Positions 12,207 through 24,214 of a DNA stretch of 64,000 bases are shown here, piece after piece. This stretch comes from Heterobilharzia americana. Lineage: Eukaryota; Platyhelminthes; Trematoda; Strigeidida; Schistosomatidae. The DNA lies in the NCBI GenBank assembly GCA_944470555.2, contig OX104128.1, positions 41,523,920 through 41,587,919 on the forward strand. The letters are read 5' to 3'. The position numbers were made by a program, and so were the translations under genes. A model generated the notes under the pieces. That model did no database searches. It worked only from the letters and a program-made list of their open reading frames with translations, and was not told the origin of the DNA. Numbering within the stretch: the first letter of the stretch is position 1; each line of letters starts with the position of its first letter.

Positions 12207-13689
12207 CGTGTAAATCCATCATAACAGAAATGACTGTTTTAGAAAATCTACATGTAACATGGTTTCATTACAATTTACAGTCTGCTTTTTTAATATTCAT
12301 ATAATGTATGTGATTTACCAGTTGTAACTGATTTCTAATGTTTACTTTATAATACCCAGGTGACTACGGGTAAATTGAATAATGTTATTCTCCGCCACAA
12401 TGTTCACTACTTTGTGGAACATGTTTTTACTACTGATGATGAAATTATTCTTTTGTCTCGTAGTTCAGTTGTTACAACAGTATGTCGGTAAACCATAAGT
12501 CGCTGTTTCGAGTCTGGCCACGGTTCAGACTTTCATTTCACCTCCAATCTTTACCCAGGCCCAATAAAACAAGTCTATTTAACCACGCATATCCCAGATA
12601 CGTAAACTATTGGCAAACAATGTTGAGTTCAGGCAAGTTGTATGCATGAATAGTTGGAAATGCATTCAGTATTCGTTATTTATAAAATAGCTCATTACAG
12701 AACTCGAAGAAGTTGACAATTTCATTAACTGATTGATTATCATTCATAAACAATTTGTGACCTGCACAGCTTACTTAGTGAAAATTCCAACTTCGGTATA
12801 GAATGATCTGAATTTGATTTTGCAGATGTGTCTTTTTAGTGAGTAAATAATTAAGTATAAGACGCCTGTACCAAGCGTAGCCCTTTATTGATTGAATTCA
12901 TACATGTAATATTTTGTAGAGCTCATTTTAACTTTAAAAAGGATTATCATTGCATAATGGTAAGTGACAGAGCATATAAATCCAACTGTTGAGTGTTGTT
13001 TGACCTTCTGGAAATAATTACATTACATGAAGTATGTCATCAGAAAAATAGTGAAATTCACTCTTGATTGCAGTCATTGGTCATTTTGTAGTGGGTGCTA
13101 CTGATAAGAATAAATATAAGTAGTATGTGTTAAGAAGTGGGCGGAAATCATCGACAATTACCAGCAATGTATAAATATTCTGCTCATAGGAACGCTAGAG
13201 ACAATCTGAGCGCATTAAAATCAAGTTGAGATAGAAGAAGAAGAAGAAGAGGAAATGAAGCATATTGTACAAATGACTTAGTTGGAAGTGTCCAATAGTT
13301 CATCACTACCGTACAAGATGTCATAATAAACATTTTGTCCTGCGTGTAAGTATTGTCGTTTCTTACAATCTAACAAGTCAACCGATAAATACAATATCTT
13401 TAGTCTTAGTTTATACGCTAATAAAAGTAAAACGACAAAAATTCCCGAAATTTATGCGAAATTTCCTCGTTTTTTTCTTTCCAATGGTTAAAATACTTTA
13501 CTTGAAGTATTTCGAAAACAACAGACGTTGATAATGATGATGACGGTTCTTCTGTTTTTCATGATGAACTTTGTGGCATGACAGATGAACGAAACTAACG
13601 CTTTAAACAATCGCCATTTTCTGAGAGTAAACAGAGGAAAAAACAGACATAATGGAATAAAGATCTAATTATGGGAATCTATTTGATGG

Positions 13690-13990
13690 TTAGTAGTGGA
13701 ATCCAGGACCTGTGTTTCTTCCTATTTGGGAATCGTCAGCTGGATGTGAAAGATACTGTTGCCACTAAGGCTCTAACCTAGTACCCACTGTTTCAAACGC
13801 CAAAGCCTAGTCCATTAGACCACGGGGGCACGAGAACCACCACTTGTACAACGGGTGTCAGTTGGTTTTTGGTACTTTTGATTTACCGTTGTCCCAATGT
13901 ATTGAGCCACCATAAAGGTTACATTATTATAAATATTCAGGCAGTACCGAAGCATTCGCATAGCATCCCATCTCCTAACAGAGATAAAGC
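13690..13990 (-). repeat. SMα-like repeat in left arm
   Basis: Read on the minus strand it has a tail-like segment (gaatgcttcggtactgcc), cttgtacaagtggtgg-type sequence, a tRNA-derived head with ccccgtggtctaatgg and tactaggttagagcc, and then the hammerhead at 13697-13748. The tail-like segment before the head matches what follows the hammerhead in other copies, as expected if SMα units were once tandem or circular. The identical copy is at about 18040-18340 on the plus strand. Confidence 0.7.
13697..13748 (-). ncRNA. Hammerhead ribozyme motif with compensated helix II
   Basis: On the minus strand it reads CTGACGA, then TTCC-CAAATA-GGAA as helix II and loop, then GAAAC, with GTC at 13707-13709. 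ATCCAG and CTGGAT form a perfect six-pair closing helix. The usual SMα helix II is GTCC/GGAC (seen at 29540-29600), so the first G-C pair has become T-A by two matching changes. All core bases that I can check are intact. Self-cleavage is plausible but not shown. Confidence 0.75.
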
Positions 13991-14359
13991 AGTTCGACCC
14001 AATATACAAACGCAAAATCCCTACTATCAATAAACAACATCTGGTTATGGTGTTAGTAATCTCCGATAAATTCCTCAGTGGCTTACCACTCAGACTCAGC
14101 AAAAATCGAGCAATCTTAGTGGACTGTTCCGTTGAATCATGGGACTTCTCAACACCATGAAACCATAATCTCCACCCAGTTTCAACAAGGGATTAGTGAA
14201 CTCACCATGACAACATGAATCACCATTGAATTGTCTGATTGGTATAGTTACCATTTTAGCAGTACTAGCTCACTATGTGAAATAGTTAACAGATTTTAGA
14301 GAAACTATGACTTCTTCAGTCAACTCAGTGGTGTTTAGTGTCAACACGGTTCAGCTAGA

Positions 14360-14620
14360 TTTGGATTGGATGATGATTCCCGATTGGGTAGCCAGTGTGA
14401 ATAGGACCAAGTGGTAGGTAGTAAGGCATCACAACGAACTGGTATGGTGGTCAGGCAGAGTTCTTAGTGATTGAAGTGAAATGAAAATCTGGTCAGCATT
14501 CAGGTCTCCTAACTCAGTTGGTAGAGCCCCAGGTCGGTAACCTGGTGGTCACTGATTCCAACCCCACAGTCGTCCAAATTTTCATTCCCACTTCAATCGT
14601 CATCCAGTATCAACATGATA
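14360..14620 (+). repeat. Dispersed tRNA-derived repeat, left-arm copy
   Basis: The tRNA-like part is 14503-14574. It has a D-arm-like actcagttggtagagc, an anticodon-like hairpin ccagg-tcggtaa-cctgg (position 34-36 would read GGT, a threonine anticodon) and a poor T-arm (gattccaacccc). It lacks a proper acceptor and T stem, so I call it a tRNA-derived repeat and not a tRNA gene. The preceding gattgaagtgaaatgaaaat and following attcccacttcaatcgtcat also recur around 38100-38240. Copies: 17456-17527 (minus strand) and 55165-55236 (plus strand). Confidence 0.6.
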
Positions 14621-15419
14621 AATGACTGAAAATGTGGAGTCTAGTTTTCTCAAAAAATGAGGTACTTCATCTAACTTGTGATTTATCGCAACCGACTATT
14701 TTCCCAATCCCTACTTCGTTTAAAGTGTTTCAAAATTTCTCCATGTTGTTTGAGAATGAGCCTTCCTAGAAACAGACTTCACAAGAACACTTGAACAATA
14801 CCTGTTGATTGGTGCAACTTGAGTTAATTAACCAACCATTCTACACCATAGTGTTGACTGTCAGCATGTACAAAGTGTCGATCACTTTGGTGGCCTGCTT
14901 CAACTTTCAACTACCAATAACATTTTCCATCAGACATATCATTATATCGAATTCCTCCTTTTTAGTTTGTTTTAATCTCTGGTGATTGGTGATTGGTTTT
15001 CCTCCCTGAAGAAGGAGCCCTATGGACTTTCTGCTCTTTCAGTGCGTTAAAATGATCACTTGGCCTTAAAATGATAGTGATTATCTTTTACCCAAAGTTT
15101 TACAAATCCTTTACATAAAATGTTTGCATCAATAGTATGTTTTGTCTGTTGCTTCGAATCTCCCAAAAAAATTTCAAATGTCCAATCATCCAATCTTCAT
15201 CTTTTGTACATTCAGTACTTCATAGATGCAGGTTTATTGTGGATTATTTTTCAGTCATATTGGACACCAATCAGATTTCAAGATAACATCATCAGTTCGA
15301 TTTTTTGGCTCTATAGATCCAAGTATGTCTTACTGACAACTCACAAAGAAAGAATGGAATCTTAATATGTGATTTTCATTAGATTGCATTGTTTAAATAA
15401 CGTGTTCACCAAGAAACTT

Positions 15420-15550
15420 AAAGTTTCTGAGTTCGATTCATGAAGGGTTCATGGGTAAGTACTGCTGAGAAGTCCCATACTAGGACGAAACAGCTGTCCA
15501 GTGCCATCAATTTTTCGGTCGTTTCTTAACCAATGTCAATCCTTGATGAA
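15420..15550 (-). repeat. Dispersed repeat family R1, minus strand, in spacer
   Basis: It contains gttcgattcatgaaggg, a start-like tactgctgagaagtcccata, then ctaggacgaaacagctgtcc and a degenerate ccaatgtcaatccttgatg end. The order is that of the other minus-strand copies. No coding potential. Confidence 0.6.
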
Positions 15551-17009
15551 TGCTACATGATAAGTTTTATATTAATTATCACTTTTAGTTTTGAGACATT
15601 CGTCGATTTAACCATATGAAATCTTGAGGGTAACCACTCAGTTCATCATTCTTATCTGATTCACAAATTGATGAGTGTAGAATATGCAAGTGAGGTGATC
15701 AGTGACGCTGACGATCACCCTAAAAGCTGCTGAACGGTCAACTAATTTTTTTTCAATTTGAATGATCCTCCAGCTGAAGTAAAGAAGCCTGACTGTCTAT
15801 CTCAGTTGTTTGTAGGATAGGCATTCATAGTAACTCAACTGGATCAATGCATCACATAAATCCAGACAAAAATCATTTGGTGAGATAATGGTATCCTCCA
15901 GGCGGAAATCTCTTAACCTGTTGATGTTGCTACGTTTTTTGTATATGTTATTGGGTAGTCAACTACAGTTCTTCTTACTTTTCTAGTAAGCCCCATGGGT
16001 TATCATTCCTATGATATTCAACCGGTGAGACGATGCATTCTGTTACAGAATGCCACAGAATGAAAAATTTGACAGATGAATCGAACACATCACAAAATGA
16101 TAATATAGGACCTGTAATTTCCAACTGCATAAGAACTATAGTCCAGTCAACGTCGGGAAACTACGAGTCATAACACCAGACTATGTTCGTCACCCAAGAA
16201 ACAACCGTTTTGACTCAGTGACCAAAAAAATAACACTCTGGTATTTGCCGCGACCACTTTTGAATTACAGCCTCAGCAGAGATAACATCACGCATTGTGA
16301 AACAGGTACATTCATCTCATGCCTTGAACAAGACTAAACGTGTGTTCTGAATTCCTCACCACTAGCTACTAACCGTCATTAATCTCATTCAATATTTTGA
16401 GGATCGAAATGAAGCTTATGATCTTTACTAAGCCTTGGTGATAAAATTTTCTTGCGTACATTATCGCATAGAGAATTTCCATGATAAAAGGGTCATTTAA
16501 TTACTTAAAAGACGGACTATTGTAAAATCTTTGAAATTTTTAAGTAACTGAAAACATCCACGTCCGGTGAGTGTAGAGTCAATCTACTGAAAGTATAATG
16601 CTCAGTAATAATGAAAACAATGACAGTAAAAATAACCGATTCATTCCCAACAAGTTGTATGATACAGTATGGAATTCTCAACATGTAATAAATTAACAAA
16701 TTCACTCCCTGAACAATATTTTCAAACAAAATAATAATAACATACGAATGATGTTCATAATAATAACAGCATTAAAGGCAGTAATATGAAGTAGTTGGCA
16801 GATACTGAATCAGCCTCTGGTGTTTAGTAGTGGTGGTGGTGGTGGTTCATTCAACCAGTAGAAGAATCTGCTATTCCAGGGAGATATCCGAAGAGTAGAA
16901 ATATGATGCATTCTTGTTCACTCAAAAGTCCATCTCCATCTAATACGACACTTTTCCTTCGTTTTGTTATTACTTCGAAAAACAGCTAGCTCAGAAGATT
17001 TTAAAAATC

Positions 17010-17030
17010 CACAAGAGTAAGTCATACATA
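17010..17030 (-). other. Empty (pre-insertion) site for the RTE element at 55685
   Basis: On the minus strand this reads gacttactcttgtggattttt, with the 11 bases tactcttgtgg present once. In the third copy the same 11 bases flank the RTE element on both sides (55674-55684 and 58983-58993), so this locus preserves the target before insertion. Confidence 0.9.
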
Positions 17031-18281
17031 AGTTTGGAGGACATATTTGAGAGATTAAAACAAACTAAAAAGGAGGAATTCGATATAATGATATGTCTGA
17101 TGGAAAATGTTATTGGTAGTTGAAAGTTGAAGCAGGCCACCAAAGTGATCGACACTTTGTACATGCTGACAGTCAACACTATGGTGTAGAATGGTTGGTT
17201 AATTAACTCAAGTTGCACCAATCAACAGGTATTGTTCAAGTGTTCTTGTGAAGTCTGTTTCTAGGAAGGCTCATTCTCAAACAACATGGAGAAATTTTGA
17301 AACACTTTAAACGAAGTAGGGATTGGGAAAATAGTCGGTTGCGATAAATCACAAGTTAGATGAAGTACCTCATTTTTTGAGAAAACTAGACTCCACATTT
17401 TCAGTCATTTATCATGTTGATACTGGATGACGATTGAAGTGGGAATGAAAATTTGGACGACTGTGGGGTTGGAATCAGTGACCACCAGGTTACCGACCTG
17501 GGGCTCTACCAACTGAGCTAGGAGACCTGAATGCTGACCAGATTTTCATTTCACTTCAATCACTAAGAACTCTGCCTGACCACCATACCAGTTCGTTGTG
17601 ATGCCTTACTACCTACCACTTGGTCCTATTCACACTGGCTACCCAATCGGGAATCATCATCCAATCCAAATCTAGCTGAACCGTGTTGACACTAAACACC
17701 ACTGAGTTGACTGAAGAAGTCATAGTTTCTCTAAAATCTGTTAACTATTTCACATAGTGAGCTAGTACTGCTAAAATGGTAACTATACCAATCAGACAAT
17801 TCAATGGTGATTCATGTTGTCATGGTGAGTTCACTAATCCCTTGTTGAAACTGGGTGGAGATTATGGTTTCATGGTGTTGAGAAGTCCCATGATTCAACG
17901 GAACAGTCCACTAAGATTGCTCGATTTTTGCTGAGTCTGAGTGGTAAGCCACTGAGGAATTTATCGGAGATTACTAACACCATAACCAGATGTTGTTTAT
18001 TGATAGTAGGGATTTTGCGTTTGTATATTGGGTCGAACTGCTTTATCTCTGTTAGGAGATGGGATGCTATGCGAATGCTTCGGTACTGCCTGAATATTTA
18101 TAATAATGTAACCTTTATGGTGGCTCAATACATTGGGACAACGGTAAATCAAAAGTACCAAAAACCAACTGACACCCGTTGTACAAGTGGTGGTTCTCGT
18201 GCCCCCGTGGTCTAATGGACTAGGCTTTGGCGTTTGAAACAGTGGGTACTAGGTTAGAGCCTTAGTGGCAACAGTATCTTT

Positions 18282-18333
18282 CACATCCAGCTGACGATTC
18301 CCAAATAGGAAGAAACACAGGTCCTGGATTCCA
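18282..18333 (+). ncRNA. Hammerhead ribozyme motif, right-arm copy
   Basis: Identical to the motif at 13697-13748 but on the plus strand: CTGACGA, helix II TTCC/GGAA with CAAATA loop, GAAAC, and closing helix ATCCAG/CTGGAT. It lies at the 3' side of the SMα-like repeat (about 18040-18340), whose tRNA-like head is at about 18198-18260. Confidence 0.75.
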
Positions 18334-19823
18334 CTACTAACCATCAAATAGATTCCCATAATTAGATCTTTATTCCATTATGTCTGTTTTTTCCTCTGTT
18401 TACTCTCAGAAAATGGCGATTGTTTAAAGCGTTAGTTTCGTTCATCTGTCATGCCACAAAGTTCATCATGAAAAACAGAAGAACCGTCATCATCATTATC
18501 AACGTCTGTTGTTTTCGAAATACTTCAAGTAAAGTATTTTAACCATTGGAAAGAAAAAAACGAGGAAATTTCGCATAAATTTCGGGAATTTTTGTCGTTT
18601 TACTTTTATTAGCGTATAAACTAAGACTAAAGATATTGTATTTATCGGTTGACTTGTTAGATTGTAAGAAACGACAATACTTACACGCAGGACAAAATGT
18701 TTATTATGACATCTTGTACGGTAGTGATGAACTATTGGACACTTCCAACTAAGTCATTTGTACAATATGCTTCATTTCCTCTTCTTCTTCTTCTTCTATC
18801 TCAACTTGATTTTAATGCGCTCAGATTGTCTCTAGCGTTCCTATGAGCAGAATATTTATACATTGCTGGTAATTGTCGATGATTTCCGCCCACTTCTTAA
18901 CACATACTACTTATATTTATTCTTATCAGTAGCACCCACTACAAAATGACCAATGACTGCAATCAAGAGTGAATTTCACTATTTTTCTGATGACATACTT
19001 CATGTAATGTAATTATTTCCAGAAGGTCAAACAACACTCAACAGTTGGATTTATATGCTCTGTCACTTACCATTATGCAATGATAATCCTTTTTAAAGTT
19101 AAAATGAGCTCTACAAAATATTACATGTATGAATTCAATCAATAAAGGGCTACGCTTGGTACAGGCGTCTTATACTTAATTATTTACTCACTAAAAAGAC
19201 ACATCTGCAAAATCAAATTCAGATCATTCTATACCGAAGTTGGAATTTTCACTAAGTAAGCTGTGCAGGTCACAAATTGTTTATGAATGATAATCAATCA
19301 GTTAATGAAATTGTCAACTTCTTCGAGTTCTGTAATGAGCTATTTTATAAATAACGAATACTGAATGCATTTCCAACTATTCATGCATACAACTTGCCTG
19401 AACTCAACATTGTTTGCCAATAGTTTACGTATCTGGGATATGCGTGGTTAAATAGACTTGTTTTATTGGGCCTGGGTAAAGATTGGAGGTGAAATGAAAG
19501 TCTGAACCGTGGCCAGACTCGAAACAGCGACTTATGGTTTACCGACATACTGTTGTAACAACTGAACTACGAGACAAAAGAATAATTTCATCATCAGTAG
19601 TAAAAACATGTTCCACAAAGTAGTGAACATTGTGGCGGAGAATAACATTATTCAATTTACCCGTAGTCACCTGAGTATTATAAAGTAAACATTAGAAATC
19701 AGTTACAACTGGTAAATCACATACATTATATGAATATTAAAAAAGCAGACTGTAAATTGTAATGAAACCATGTTACATGTAGATTTTCTAAAACAGTCAT
19801 TTCTGTTATGATGGATTTACACG

Positions 19824-22800
19824 TCAGTCACCTTGTGAAAATGATACTTTTAGTGTCTACCAACAGTAATATGAATATTTTACAAGCAAAAATATTTACA
19901 CTGTTAACCGTGTGACTGAGAATTTTCGTCAAAAGCATAGTCTGAGAAACAAAGAGCACTATGAAAGCAAGGACTGATATCACATGTCTTGCTAAACATA
20001 ATTCACAGAAAGGCTTATTATTAATAAGAACCTCGGTTTCGTGTCTGCTAGAACTTGTCTGCGAGGCGTATCTACAACTTCGATGGAATTGATGTATCCT
20101 CTGACATTCGAACCCGTGTTACTCAGTGCAGCAGTCAGTGATTTCACCAGCGAACTATTCGGGCCACAATTGATCTGCTTTACGATTGCATAAGATACAT
20201 TGATTTGTCAGTGGAGAGTAACCAATTTCACTTTGTTCATTTCTGGGTGCTGACCGGATTCTATGGATCATCATGCCCGGAATAGCTCACTGGTAACAAC
20301 TGTGACCGCAGCTTTGGGTAAAGTAGGTTCGAGTCTCAGGTGGGACATTAGTTCCGTTGAGGTTGTCGGTACACCTGTCTGACAAGTACGAGTGGGTACA
20401 ACACCTAGGTTGGTCAGAGCCTCCGTCGGTTGTCTCCATCAAACTAACATCTATCAAAAGTTCACCGTGATGCTTAGCCTGCTAGCTTGCTGGCTACATT
20501 ACAAAATGGTCCATAAAGTTCAATCAGAAGATAGGACAATGCAACATGAAATTGGTTACTCCCTAATCACCTATCAATGTAAGCTTGTTTTCGTATGCAC
20601 AGCCGGTAATTCATAGGCTTCTGGGCTTACCTAGTATCTATCTGAACTTTCACATAAGTTTTAAACATCACTGTCGTATTGTCAGGACGACTTTAACGGC
20701 CACCCCAGCAACAGTCGAAATGACAAATTAGTCTTTGATATTTCTCCTGGGAAAGTACTTTTCCACAAAACAAAGGAAGTGAATTGTCTGCATCATTAGT
20801 TGCTGGTATGCTCTTTAAAGCTACCTTTGTTAAGTGACTTCAAAGGCCACCCTAACAACTGGTGTAACAAACAATCACGTTTCTCTATTTTTTGGAAAAT
20901 TGTCTTCACAACCGATAAACTGCAATCGGATTAGTTATTTTAGCAATTGTTAGAGTGGCCATAATAGTTACCCATTTTTTCACTTTCTTAACTAGTTTTG
21001 AATCGCCACTTTTTATAAATGAGCAAAAACAACTTTGTATACTTGGGTAATTTTGTTACTTGTCTAACAGGTTGTGAAGACAAATGCGACATCCAGCCTA
21101 CACAAAAGTTTAAATCAATCCACTTTTTTAAGTGCATATGACTACTTGTGAGTCACTCTACTATTCGGTTTGATTGACATGCAATTGACTGCCCTTTCCA
21201 TCATAGTACAGTTAGATGTCAGTCACATTGTGAAAATGATATTTTTAGTGTCTACCAACAGTAATATGGATATTTTACAAGCAGAAATATTTACACTGTT
21301 AACCGTGTGACTGAGAATTTTCGTCAAAAGCATAGTCTGAGAAACAAAGAGCACTATGAAAGCAAGGACTGATATCACATGTCTTGCTAAACATAATTCA
21401 CAGAAAGGCTTATTATTAATAAGAACCTCGGTTTCGTGTCTGCTAGAACTTGTCTGCGAGGCGTATCTACAACTTCGATGGAATTGATGTATCCTCTGAC
21501 ATTCGAACCCGTGTTACTCAGTGCAGCAGTCAGTGATTTCACCAGCGAACTATTCGGGCCACAATTGATCTGCTTTACGATTGCATAAGATACATTGATT
21601 TGTCAGTGGAGAGTAACCAATTTCACTTTGTTCATTTCTGGGTGCTGACCGGATTCTATGGATCATCATGCCCGGAATAGCTCACTGGTAACAACTGTGA
21701 CCGCAGCTTTGGGTAAAGTAGGTTCGAGTCTCAGGTGGGACATTAGTTCCGTTGAGGTTGTCGGTACACCTGTCTGACAAGTACGAGTGGGTACAACACC
21801 TAGGTTGGTCAGAGCCTCCGTCGGTTGTCTCCATCAAACTAACATCTATCAAAAGTTCACCGTGATGCTTAGCCTGCTAGCTTGCTGGCTACATTACAAA
21901 ATGGTCCATAAAGTTCAATCAGAAGATAGGACAATGCAACATGAAATTGGTTACTCCCTAATCACCTATCAATGTAAGCTTGTTTTCGTATGCACAGCCG
22001 GTAATTCATAGGCTTCTGGGCTTACCTAGTATCTATCTGAACTTTCACATAAGTTTTAAACATCACTGTCGTATTGTCAGGACGACTTTAACGGCCACCC
22101 CAGCAACAGTCGAAATGACAAATTAGTCTTTGATATTTCTCCTGGGAAAGTACTTTTCCACAAAACAAAGGAAGTGAATTGTCTGCATCATTAGTTGCTG
22201 GTATGCTCTTTAAAGCTACCTTTGTTAAGTGACTTCAAAGGCCACCCTAACAACTGGTGTAACAAACAATCACGTTTCTCTATTTTTTGGAAAATTGTCT
22301 TCACAACCGATAAACTGCAATCGGATTAGTTATTTTAGCAATTGTTAGAGTGGCCATAATAGTTACCCATTTTTTCACTTTCTTAACTAGTTTTGAATCG
22401 CCACTTTTTATAAATGAGCAAAAACAACTTTGTATACTTGGGTAATTTTGTTACTTGTCTAACAGGTTGTGAAGACAAATGCGACATCCAGCCTACACAA
22501 AAGTTTAAATCAATCCACTTTTTTAAGTGCATATGACTACTTGTGAGTCACTCTACTATTCGGTTTGATTGACATGCAATTGACTGCCCTTTCCATCATA
22601 GTACAGTTAGATGTCAGTCACATTGTGAAAATGATATTTTTAGTGTCTACCAACAGTAATATGGATATTTTACAAGCAGAAATATTTACACTGTTAACCG
22701 TGTGACTGAGAATTTTCGTCAAAAGCATAGTCTGAGAAACAAAGAGCACTATGAAAGCAAGGACTGATATCACATGTCTTGCTAAACATAATTCACAGAA

Positions 22801-24214
22801 AGGCTTATTATTAATAAGAACCTCGGTTTCGTGTCTGCTAGAACTTGTCTGCGAGGCGTATCTACAACTTCGATGGAATTGATGTATCCTCTGACATTCG
22901 AACCCGTGTTACTCAGTGCAGCAGTCAGTGATTTCACCAGCGAACTATTCGGGCCACAATTGATCTGCTTTACGATTGCATAAGATACATTGATTTGTCA
23001 GTGGAGAGTAACCAATTTCACTTTGTTCATTTCTGGGTGCTGACCGGATTCTATGGATCATCATGCCCGGAATAGCTCACTGGTAACAACTGTGACCGCA
23101 GCTTTGGGTAAAGTAGGTTCGAGTCTCAGGTGGGACATTAGTTCCGTTGAGGTTGTCGGTACACCTGTCTGACAAGTACGAGTGGGTACAACACCTAGGT
23201 TGGTCAGAGCCTCCGTCGGTTGTCTCCATCAAACTAACATCTATCAAAAGTTCACCGTGATGCTTAGCCTGCTAGCTTGCTGGCTACATTACAAAATGGT
23301 CCATAAAGTTCAATCAGAAGATAGGACAATGCAACATGAAATTGGTTACTCCCTAATCACCTATCAATGTAAGCTTGTTTTCGTATGCACAGCCGGTAAT
23401 TCATAGGCTTCTGGGCTTACCTAGTATCTATCTGAACTTTCACATAAGTTTTAAACATCACTGTCGTATTGTCAGGACGACTTTAACGGCCACCCCAGCA
23501 ACAGTCGAAATGACAAATTAGTCTTTGATATTTCTCCTGGGAAAGTACTTTTCCACAAAACAAAGGAAGTGAATTGTCTGCATCATTAGTTGCTGGTATG
23601 CTCTTTAAAGCTACCTTTGTTAAGTGACTTCAAAGGCCACCCTAACAACTGGTGTAACAAACAATCACGTTTCTCTATTTTTTGGAAAATTGTCTTCACA
23701 ACCGATAAACTGCAATCGGATTAGTTATTTTAGCAATTGTTAGAGTGGCCATAATAGTTACCCATTTTTTCACTTTCTTAACTAGTTTTGAATCGCCACT
23801 TTTTATAAATGAGCAAAAACAACTTTGTATACTTGGGTAATTTTGTTACTTGTCTAACAGGTTGTGAAGACAAATGCGACATCCAGCCTACACAAAAGTT
23901 TAAATCAATCCACTTTTTTAAGTGCATATGACTACTTGTGAGTCACTCTACTATTCGGTTTGATTGACATGCAATTGACTGCCCTTTCCATCATAGTACA
24001 GTTAGATGTCAGTCACATTGTGAAAATGATATTTTTAGTGTCTACCAACAGTAATATGGATATTTTACAAGCAGAAATATTTACACTGTTAACCGTGTGA
24101 CTGAGAATTTTCGTCAAAAGCATAGTCTGAGAAACAAAGAGCACTATGAAAGCAAGGACTGATATCACATGTCTTGCTACACATAATTCACAGAAAGGCT
24201 TATTATTAATAAGA
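19824..24214 (+). repeat. Tandem array of a 1395-bp unit, three copies plus about 205 bp
   Basis: The 74-codon frames at 20392, 21787 and 23182 are spaced exactly 1395 bp and encode identical proteins. The unit starts near cagtcacnttgtgaaaatga (19826, 21220, 22615, 24010). Copies 2, 3 and the last partial share attgtg and gatattttt, where the first has cttgtg and gatactttt. The unit contains two tRNA-derived stretches facing each other and two MITE-like inverted-end stretches (about 20686-20822 and 20831-20968 in the first). No gene is supported. Near identity points to recent expansion or homogenisation. Confidence 0.93.
20041..20430. repeat. Inverted pair of tRNA-derived sequences within the 1395-bp unit
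   Basis: On the minus strand cccgaatagttcgctggtg leads to acacgggttcgaatgtc (about 20106-20165). On the plus strand cccggaatagctcactggt leads to gtaggttcgagtctcagg (about 20276-20342). Each has A-box-like and B-box-like blocks at tRNA-like spacing. They face each other across about 110 bp and their outer flanks are also related. The pair is repeated in each tandem unit and, inverted, in the left arm at about 11600-12000. Neither folds as a good tRNA, so these are SINE-like. Confidence 0.6.

Larger units (their letters stand above)
9314..14980 (+). repeat. Left arm of giant inverted repeat (5667 bp)
   Basis: The arm pairs base by base with the reverse complement of 17050-25506. From 9314 to about 10446 paired positions sum to 34820. 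After a one-base C-run difference they sum to 34821. Inside the 1395-bp unit and onward to 14980 they sum to 32030, because the right arm has two more tandem units. Sampled differences are few: C at 10114 against T, T at 10415 against A, G at 11633 against A, and A at 14511 against G. No gene is seen in it. It contains an R1 fragment, one 1395-bp unit, MITE-like ends, an SMα element and a tRNA-like repeat. Confidence 0.93.
14981..17049. other. Spacer between inverted-repeat arms (2069 bp)
   Basis: Its left part (14981-16661) starts with a doubled ggtgattg motif. It holds an R1 minus-strand copy (15420-15550) and an 81-codon frame at 15120-15365 without recognised family. Its right part (16662-17049) is the reverse complement of 58983-59334 plus the end of 55640-55684, so it belongs to the same larger repeat as the right arm. 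No gene is called. Confidence 0.8.

Noticed and set aside
13815..14102. A 95-codon frame present in both arms (also 17928-18215)
   Set aside because: It runs antisense or across an SMα-like repeat and the adjoining repeat. Identity between arms comes from the inverted duplication.
14503..14574. A functional tRNA-Thr gene
   Set aside because: Acceptor and T stems do not pair properly and the sequence recurs as part of a longer dispersed repeat.
20392..20616. A 74-codon frame conserved in four places (also 11414, 21787 and 23182)
   Set aside because: Conservation follows from recent DNA duplication. It starts with GTG, spans tRNA-derived and unassigned repeat sequence, and has no domain I recognise.
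19824..24214. A CRISPR-like or satellite array
   Set aside because: The 1395-bp unit has no spacers and is composed of dispersed repeats. Three copies do not make a satellite.
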